NCBI GenBank assembly: GCA_015680685.1
Contig: MNCI01030902.1
Location: 173,304 to 237,303, forward strand
Direction: 5' to 3'
Origin: Gnetum montanum
Taxonomy: Eukaryota; Streptophyta; Gnetopsida; Gnetales; Gnetaceae
DNA length: 64,000 bases
A program made the translations under genes and the position numbers. Position 1 is the stretch's first letter; each line of letters begins with the position of its first letter. Shown here one piece after another: positions 57,513 through 64,000 of the stretch. The notes under the pieces are model-generated. The model made no database searches, was not told where the DNA came from, and saw only the letters and a program-made list of their open reading frames with translations.

Positions 57513-57995
57513 ACTCTTGCCTGGATTTCTCAACTCTTACCTGGATTACTCAGTTCACTTTACAACCTCAATGCTCAAAGATTAATAGTAGCAAAAACAT
57601 GAAAAAAAAAATAGATAAGAAAAAGCTTCAATGATCATATTATTCACATTGGAACTAAGCCAGAGATACAAGCAGAGAAGTAGCTAAGGGATGCTTGGGA
57701 GAAGAATGCTTCAAAGATGCTATGAGTAGCTCTATGGATCTTTTTCTTCCAATTCCTTTTAGCTATGACACAATACATATTTATACTAGAAGGAATTGCC
57801 TCTAGAGACTTTGACTTAGTTCCATCCAACTCATAAAACACTTACTAGTGGATGAAAACTCAATATGTATTCATAAAGATAAGGTTGTACTATATCTTGT
57901 CATGACACTATAAACTTACTTTTAGTACAACAATTTATAATAATGGTAGACACTATGATTTCAAGCATCTCTTAGAGAATCATCGCTACCATGGA
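57513..57995 (-). promoter_or_regulatory. Viral promoter/leader region (copy 2)
   Basis: The minus strand carries a TATA box, TATAAATATG, at 57776-57785. It precedes the shared leader (CATCTTTGAAGCATTCTTCT) and, some 260 bases on, the primer site. This corresponds to the pregenomic RNA promoter of caulimovirids. The TATA box is intact here, unlike in copy 1. Confidence 0.6.
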
Positions 57996-58790
57996 ATCCC
58001 ACTTCATCATCTAGTGGTGAGGAATCCTACACCTATCTTTGAATTGGACGTTCTGCCTATCTAACAAGATATGTCTATGTCTCATGTCCACTATGGAACT
58101 TCATATAGGTAATTTAGCCATCCATTTGTGTGAGACCTAAGGACCTTGATTAATAGTAATATTGATGTCTAATAAATTAAATATCATGTTGGTTGGAAGT
58201 GTAGATATCATGATAAGAAAAAGTATTTGAATGGTGCATTCCAATCTACATGTCTAGATATGTAGGATGTGATTACATATGATGGAGGTCTCCTGAATCT
58301 TTCAATATGGAATGACCTAGCTTCAAGATCGTCATACAATAATAATCTCCATAGAATTCATTGAAGTTTCTAGGAACTTCATTTCTTCAAGCATATGGGC
58401 CTAGAGGGTATCCTTCAGGATAATGATTAGGGGTAAGACCAAATTGGTGCTACAAATTCCAAAAGATATCATTTGGCAAAATCTAGTGATTAATTTCAAT
58501 TTCATAAACCTGAAATAGCCTAGGTTTGAATCTAGGCCAATTAAACATATTTTTGGATGTAGGAAAATATAAAATTAAACTTTGATATGGGGTTTGAAGA
58601 AGATTCTGTGATACAAATTAATGTCAAACCTTGGTTTTTCATATTCAACCCAAATTCTAGATCTAATTTCTTGGGAATGCTTGACAAGCTAGTCCAAACC
58701 ATGTCTCCAAGAATCCTAGAGAGATTCTTATGTGAGTGTTTCCATTTGAGTCTCTCCTCTGTTATAACGTCTGATAAATTTTAAAGACCT
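57996..58790 (-). pseudogene. ORF after RNase H, unknown function (copy 2)
   Basis: Minus-strand frames match those at 53820-54600: CTNLVLPLIIILKDTL near 58430, and SRHVDWNAPFKYFF near 58240 in the second frame. As in copy 1 the frame changes near the middle. The plus-strand open frame at 58587-58784 is only a shadow of this region. Confidence 0.5.
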
Positions 58791-58849
58791 AAGGACCTAG
58801 CTTTCTCTTATTAATAAATCTGAAATAAAATTTAAATATCAGTAGCCTC

Positions 58850-59900
58850 AAAGATTTGGAATTCTGTGGTTAAAAAAATCTGCTAGGCTATAATGTTTGT
58901 CATTAATAAATTATATATAGAAATAAAAATTAGCAAGAAATAAAGCCCAATAGATCAACCTAGTGTGTGATACTTAATTTAAGATCTTTGTACTTAATAC
59001 ATATCAAAATGTTTTAAGTCACTTCTAACTATGAAATACACATTTTGTAAGAATAGCATAAATTTATCTATTCCTTTACTGATAGCTAGAAGTAATTTGT
59101 GCATACTATGATAGTTTTTCTGGGCATTATTGAACTTACCTAAATCATATTTGCATATTTAGATAATAGTTTCATTTTTTTCTTTTAAAGTAGCATCATA
59201 GAATTCTTGTGAAGCATCAATTTCAATAATCAACTATCCATTAGTGGGAAGTTGTAACCTAGGCAGGTTAGATCATTCTTGCTTAATAAGAGGAATGTTT
59301 TCTATATGCTTTGAGGTCCATTCTAGAGGATTTTCTCCTAGCCTTTCATTAAGAAGTTTCCTATCTGTAGCTAGATTTTTGTAAAAGATAGATACATAAT
59401 TTACACAACTAAAAAAATTTTGAAGTTATGTTTTGTCCTTTAATTCATTTGGAAATTTATTTATGGATTCAAGAACATGAGACTATAAGGATATCATTTC
59501 ATTTATTATCTCTAATCTTATGAATTCTATAGAATCCTTGGCTATAGTCATTTTGGTAGGAGATAGAACTAATTATCTAAAAATTATCTAAAAATTTCTA
59601 GATGCTCAAGATGTTGTTGTGGATTCTTGCCTATAGCTAAAATATTATCTATATATACAAGAATAAAGGTATACTTACCAAATATTTGACCCATACACCG
59701 TTGGAAGATAGAGGGAGCCATCTTAATTCCAAAAGGTAAAACCATCCATTCATATAATCCTCCTAGCACAGTGAAAGTTGTTGAAATATATCATCCTTAC
59801 TAGGTGTAGAATGTTGAACAAGTTTAATCAAATCATTCAAAGGGTTGTAGTTAACTACAAGCCTTTTCTTCCTTCTTACTTATTTTGCAGGTTTGTTCAC
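58850..59900 (-). pseudogene. Caulimovirid RT and RNase H (copy 2)
   Basis: On the minus strand: KRLVVNYNPLNDL near 59860, then LGGLYEWMVLPFGIKMAPSI, open at 59584-59769, with the catalytic box as VYIDNILAIG (the second Asp is Asn). Later come FPNELKDKT and RFL near 59440, TDASQEFYG-like words near 59210, and the RNase H end in broken frames to 58850. About 50 residues between the two RT parts are missing, a deletion not testable in copy 1, which starts later. Confidence 0.82.
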
Positions 59901-60339
59901 ATATAATGTTGCACAAGAAAATATACTAGTGCTAGGTTGGATTAGTTTTTTTTAGTAATGTTTGGATCTCTTGATTGCATTCCTTTTTCAAACTTGGAGG
60001 CATTCCAATGTGATGTGCCTTTATCTTGATTTATATATTATCTTTAAATTCTATTCTATACTAGTGTTCTTTCTTATGCCTATACATTGTGAGATCATCA
60101 CTAGCTAATTCTAATAATTTATTAGTTATTAAACTAAATTCATTTTCTAACTTGTGCACATTATTTGCAACCCAATGCATATTAGGTTATTTGTTGGAAG
60201 ATTGTAGTGATGGAAATCTGCTAATATACCTATGTTGTTGTGGAATGTTTTCTCTAGATAGGCTTACATATGTAGAACCTATGGTATTAGGTTCTAGCTT
60301 TTGTATATTATTTGTACCTATAAGCATATCATAAGAGTT
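59901..60339 (-). pseudogene. Protease end to RT linker (copy 2)
   Basis: The open frame 60187-60381 reads MLHLTIIHCEINSYDMLIGT then IQKLEPNT; the DMLIG stretch fits the conserved end of a retropepsin. The rest is a linker toward RT in broken frames. Confidence 0.5.
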
Positions 60340-60600
60340 TATCTCACAATGTATTATTGTAAGATGCAACATTCTTCCCATATTTGTTTTTATAGGTATA
60401 GGTGGCCTTATGCTTACTATAAATCTTTTGTATGTTAAACCTAATATAATTTTCTTTAGTAGATTTTCATAGGTGAGATGGGATTACATTCCATTTGACA
60501 ATGGATATCTCAAAAGCTAAGTCTATAAGTACATCTATAGGATATGGCTTATAATCTTTTTAATAGAAAATATACAAATAGGTAAAGTAGTCTTTATCTA
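60340..60600 (-). pseudogene. Caulimovirid aspartic protease core (copy 2)
   Basis: The minus strand reads IDVLIDLAFEISIVKWNVIP near 60540-60600. Retropepsins show D[TS]GA here; the Asp remains but Thr-Gly-Ala is replaced, so the site is dead. It would have cut the polyprotein. It lies between the zinc knuckle and RT. Confidence 0.6.
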
Positions 60601-60949
60601 TACATTATTGTTTAGCTTTAGGATAGGCATGGCTTGAGTCTTTTCCTTATATTGTTGTCTTTGGTAACTTTTTTCAATTCATTAGGATTTAGTAATTTAT
60701 TTTGTAGTCATTTGTATGAATTTATGGAGTTGTTCAATCCATTGAATCCTCAAGAGTGACTCATTTAATGGTGGAGGCATAAATTGTTATGGTGATGGTT
60801 CTTCTTGTTCTTCTTCATATCCTTCTTCTTCAAGGACATCTTTAGTACATTCTCAGTTGTTGGCTAAGGTTTAGAATATGGGAATTTAAACCATATTTCT
60901 TCTATTAAAAGCCTTTTTTCTTCTAGCTCCTAGTTATTTTAAGTTATTT
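60601..60949 (-). pseudogene. Acidic polyprotein linker (copy 2)
   Basis: The minus strand near 60800 reads LEEEGYEEEQEEPSP and then FMPPPLNESLLRIQWIEQL. It is acidic and Pro-rich, between capsid and protease. Confidence 0.4.
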
Positions 60950-61681
60950 TTCATCTCATGGGCATACATTTATTAATATCACTAATAGGAATCTTATCTA
61001 CTTCTTTTTCTAGATTTTTGTAACTATTGCCTAATCATTTTATATGTAGGATCACATGCTACTAGATCCAGTGAATCTACAATGGACAATGGAGTAGAGA
61101 CAAGCCTTCCATATCAATCTTGTCAATCTCTTCAATTCATTGAGCAAACATAATAAACATCTTCATCACTACTTTCCCCTTATCAAAAGTGCATATGTCC
61201 TATTCATAATTAGAGTCATTGATAACATAATCAGAGTATTCATTGGACTCAATCAAAATATCCTTAGGTTCAAACACACTATTTTCATTGATAACATAAT
61301 CATAATATTATTCAAAAAAATTATAATGTTCAATGAAATTTACCTTCTTGGGATATTTATTCCTTTTCAAATGATCATGAGCAAAGTGAGGACCTTGACA
61401 AAGATAACACTTAACATCATTTTTACAAAGCTTACTACATCTATGTTTAAACATGCCCCAAAATACTCATTTTGGTTTACCATCTTCATTTGAGTATTTC
61501 TTTTGCCATTGTTTAGTAGAGCACTTATGTAGATGATGCCTAGACTGGAAATAGTAAGATGCTTTAGATTCATTATAATCTTTAGGGAATATCTCATTTC
61601 AAAAGGAATGATCCATTTCTTGGTTTATTTATTTCATTATTTCTAGGCCTTCATGTCACAGTAGATGTTCCTATTCATACT
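60950..61681 (-). pseudogene. Capsid region with zinc knuckle (copy 2)
   Basis: On the minus strand near 61380-61430 the knuckle reads CYLCQGPHFAHD, and His replaces the last Cys. KYPKKVNFIEHYNF follows, as in copy 1. Upstream sequence to 61681 aligns with copy 1 from 56300. The region is cut by the LTR start at 61682. The plus-strand open frame 61140-61493 is a shadow. Confidence 0.65.
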
Positions 61682-62621
61682 TGATAATCGATGAGGTACC
61701 CCTACACCCAACCATACAAATCATGAAGTGTTCATGCATAACTCAGTTGAATTCCAAGAACTTTATTAATTCTAGTGCATTAGCCCTTTAGGAAGTAAAT
61801 CTAGCCTTAACATCAATCATTGTCTTCCCAATTACACTTGTGACATTCATTGGTATGGTTAAGTGTAACTAAGGCATTTGATTTTTATCATTTTTATGTT
61901 TTATAGTTGGGTGCTTGAATTGTAGATAAAAAGGGATTTGATTAACTAATCTAAAATAACTAATTAACTAATCATTTAACTAATCATAACATAAGTATCC
62001 ATTCCCACTTTCTGTACATGTCTTAAACCCATGTATCCATTGTTGGGTGACCAAGTGCTATGCTACTAGGTATACCAAGTAATAATATTACTAGAATTAC
62101 CAACTGAATACATGTTACACTCGAAGTGGTCGTACTTATGTGTGTACTCTATCTAGCTTAATTGCTTCATTAACATAATAATTGGAAAATATTTAATAAC
62201 TAATTGAAAACATTTAATAAATAGTTGAAAACATTAAATGCATAAATGAAATAGCTAATCTATCTAAAGTCCTGCAAGGTTAATTAGAAAGCTCATCTTT
62301 ATTGTTGGACACACTATTATGCTTAGGTACAAAAATGCTTAAATAAAGATCTATACACTTAATGACTCCTACTGTGGACACTCAGAGGAAAAATTCTAAC
62401 TTTGAAATGAAAATAATGCAAGAGCTTTGCTACAACTACAATCTCTACTTTCTATAAATGTGGCTACACATGCATATTTATAGCCAACTACAAACACTAC
62501 CTTGATAGGGCCATGTTGACCCATGATATGATGCATCAACTAGGCCTTGTCGACAAGGCCCAGATGATGAGGCCATGTCGATGAGGTTTCATCGACACAA
62601 CCAACAAAACATGATTCATCA
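61682..62621 (-). repeat. 3' LTR of an Athila-like element inserted in the viral copy
   Basis: Starts TGATAATCGATGAGGTACCC and ends TGATTCATCA on the plus strand. It follows the LTR at 643 in order (CTCAACCATA-like start, ATTGTCTTCCCAA, GGTTAAGTGTAAC, CTTTATTGTTG, TATTTATAG near 62476), but its U3 differs. The internal sequence after 62621 matches that after 1599 (GGGAAGGTATGGGATTATTG). So it is the 3' LTR of a minus-strand element whose body lies to the right. The other LTR is outside the window. Confidence 0.82.
62495..62600. repeat. GTCGACA palindrome cluster in U3
   Basis: GGCCTTGTCGACAAGGCC at 62543-62560 is a perfect 18-bp palindrome. Flanking half-sites GGGCCATGTTGACCCATG, GGCCATGTCGATGAGG and TTTCATCGACACAACC extend the array. 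Position relative to TATA box and LTR end is the same as for the CTCTAATAATTAGAG array of the element at 643. Confidence 0.75.
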
Positions 62622-62929
62622 TATGACCACAATTGAATGACAATTTGTCCTTAAGTTCTTTTACAAAATTGGGAAGGTATGGGATTATTGATTAACTTTT
62701 CATCAAATAAAACAAATTGATTGACTTGACAAGAAATGGAGTGTAGGGATCAACTCATTATAAAAAATTAAGGTATTTAGGACATAAAATTGAACACCAT
62801 GACTCAAATCTTCAAAATTGGACAACACATTCCTTGATGGTGTGAAGCTGATGGAGAAGATCAAATGGTCCCAAGTGGTGGTAGTTTCTAAGGCTTTGAG
62901 GAACCTTCACTGAATTCATGCATGGGTGA
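62622..62929 (-). other. Polypurine-tract end and 3' untranslated region
   Basis: The minus strand reads CAATTGTGGTCATA before the LTR. The next 70 bases match the equivalent region at 1600-1680 of the element at 643, which shows common descent of the two elements. No coding frame is seen. Confidence 0.5.
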
Positions 62930-64000
62930 TTGAGGTGGCTATGGCTATCCTGCTATTGCTACAAATTTAGGTGGAAGGTGGAAAGCATCTAGTAGTACTT
63001 TAATTTTCTCTCCCTTACTCTTGAGATCATACATCATCCACATTGCTTCCCTAATGTGGGTTGGAATGGGCACATCCCAAGGGCATCAGATTGCTAGAAA
63101 TAACTCCTTTACATTGATAAAATAGGCAACAAACTATTTGTGTTTGATGTTGAACATCATAACTATGTCTTTTAGCTCTTAGTAGTCATTCATCCATCTA
63201 GCTAGGTCTTCAATAATTTATTGTTGGTCTTTGATTGGGCTCTAAGAACTTTGAGTTCAACGTTAGCAGTCTCAAGCTTCTGCTTGGTATCCTTGTGGTG
63301 CTTGAACTTAGCCTTGTATAGTAGATATGAGCTAGCCACTTGTTTCTTGAATTTTGACCAAGTCCATTTGGCTATTAGCATTACTAGGTTTGCATAACGG
63401 AGATTGGACAACTCCATGTACTCTATCATTTACTCGATTTGCAACTCCTTTAAGTGGATCTCTGCTTTTTTGTAGGTGTCTATCCCATTAACTCTGGGTT
63501 GCCACATCTCTCTTCCCTATTGGGGTTGCTAGAGGGCTTAATTTAGTTTCACCTTTGTCATCTAAATATTTTTTGATTCACTTCGTTTTGCAGGCCAACC
63601 TAGTCCTTGTAGTGACTCTTCACGTTCTCAAATTTTAGGGCTTCATTCTTGCAGGTGGCAATCTCAATGTCTAATTTCTGGTGCAAGGTGCATACCTCCT
63701 CCATTGAAAGATTATAGTTTTCTATGGCTAATTTTCTTAATTTAATGTTTACCTTGGTAAGTTGCTCTTGCTATTGATGAATGAGTTCTTGCATTTGATC
63801 TTTTTGAGCATCAACATTTCACAAGTGATGATTTTGTGTGGTCAATGCTTCATTCTCTTGGTGCATCTGATTCAAGTCCTTTTGGATTGAGTGTGTTTTA
63901 GGTTCTATTATGGAGTGCTAAAGATGGCAATCACTACCTCCTCCTTAGCTTCTGAAATCATTGTTGAAGCTGTTTAATAACTTCATCCCTTATTACTATT
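62930..64000 (-). pseudogene. Coiled-coil ORF in the env position of the element
   Basis: Running off the right edge, the minus strand encodes a hydrophilic coiled-coil protein in broken frames: NYNLSMEEVCTLHQKLDIEI near 63700, MIEYMELSNLRYANLVMLIA then KLETANVELKVLRAQSKTNN (open at 63202-63429), and a C-terminal stretch with VMMFNIKHK, FINVKELFLAI, CPWDVPIPTHIREAMWMMYD and KIKVLLDAFHLPPKF near 62960-63170. It lies in sense orientation just before the 3' LTR, where Athila elements carry an env-like ORF, but I see no signal peptide or anchor. No known family is recognised. Confidence 0.5.

Larger units (their letters stand above)
56970..61681 (-). mobile_element. Endogenous caulimovirid, partial copy 2 (inverted)
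   Basis: On the minus strand, from 61681 down: capsid zinc-knuckle region, acidic linker, protease, RT, RNase H, second ORF, promoter, primer site and start of the movement protein, ending at about 56970. It shares about 2.8 kb (RT to movement protein) with copy 1 in inverted order. The right end is cut by the LTR element at 61682. Compared with copy 1 it adds the protease and an RT start, but it has an internal RT deletion. Confidence 0.85.

Noticed and set aside
61140-61493. 117-codon plus-strand ORF resembling the minus-strand ORF at 56599-56829
   Set aside because: Both are antisense to the zinc-knuckle capsid region of the viral copies; the sense strand shows the knuckle and lysine-rich motif.
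1-64000. CRISPR array, bacterial operons, ribosome binding sites
   Set aside because: No regularly spaced short repeats with unique spacers; all evidence is for plant nuclear repeat DNA.

Overview
This window looks like intergenic nuclear DNA from a plant, most likely a seed plant with a large, repeat-rich genome. A gymnosperm is plausible but not shown. It is AT-rich and poor in CpG. I found no intact host gene, rRNA, tRNA gene or CRISPR. Nearly everything that can be recognised is a decayed mobile element or an endogenous plant pararetrovirus. Reading frames are broken mostly by TAG, TAA and TGA, often where the family expects Gln, Trp or Arg, as expected for old methylated copies.

Layout. 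1-455: two LTR remnants meeting at 120/121. 643-10866: a structurally complete Athila-like Ty3/gypsy element on the minus strand, with two 957-bp LTRs, a tRNA-Asp-type primer site, gag and pol, and a perfect GAGAT target duplication; it interrupts an older plus-strand gypsy integrase (10873-12085). 14590-15794: an LTR-like stretch, then a 509-bp fold-back. 15896-17953: a Helitron/PIF1-type helicase pseudogene, with an unidentified GC-richer fragment beside it. 20790-23950: a minus-strand LINE with ORF1, endonuclease and reverse transcriptase; its RT resembles LINE families best known from animals. 24591-24781: a tRNA-derived SINE with a perfect 15-bp duplication. 25582-28760: an LTR element of non-autonomous type carrying an acidic ORF.

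28860-38650: a plant L1-type LINE (minus strand: ORF1, endonuclease, RT) split by a plus-strand Ty3/gypsy element (30501-37016, tRNA-Met primer site). 39806-43345: an LTR, a Tat/Athila-type integrase and another LTR fragment, all minus. 43500-49240: a plus-strand gypsy gag-protease region. 49494-51885: a tandem repeat, a minus-strand coiled-coil ORF and a chromovirus-like RT fragment.

52900-61681: two partial copies of one endogenous caulimovirid (RT/RNase H, a downstream ORF, promoter, tRNA-Met primer site, movement protein, zinc-knuckle capsid region, protease) arranged as a long inverted repeat. A minus-strand LTR element (LTR 61682-62621, coiled-coil ORF to the window end) is inserted in the second copy.

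Nothing here acts as a working gene set. The value lies in the order of insertions (gypsy into L1; Athila-like element into gypsy; LTR element into viral copy), in palindromic repeat arrays that differ between related LTRs, and in two large inverted structures (15.3-15.8 kb and 52.9-59.8 kb) that could yield double-stranded RNA if transcribed. All coordinates of decayed elements are by eye and approximate unless a terminal motif is quoted.
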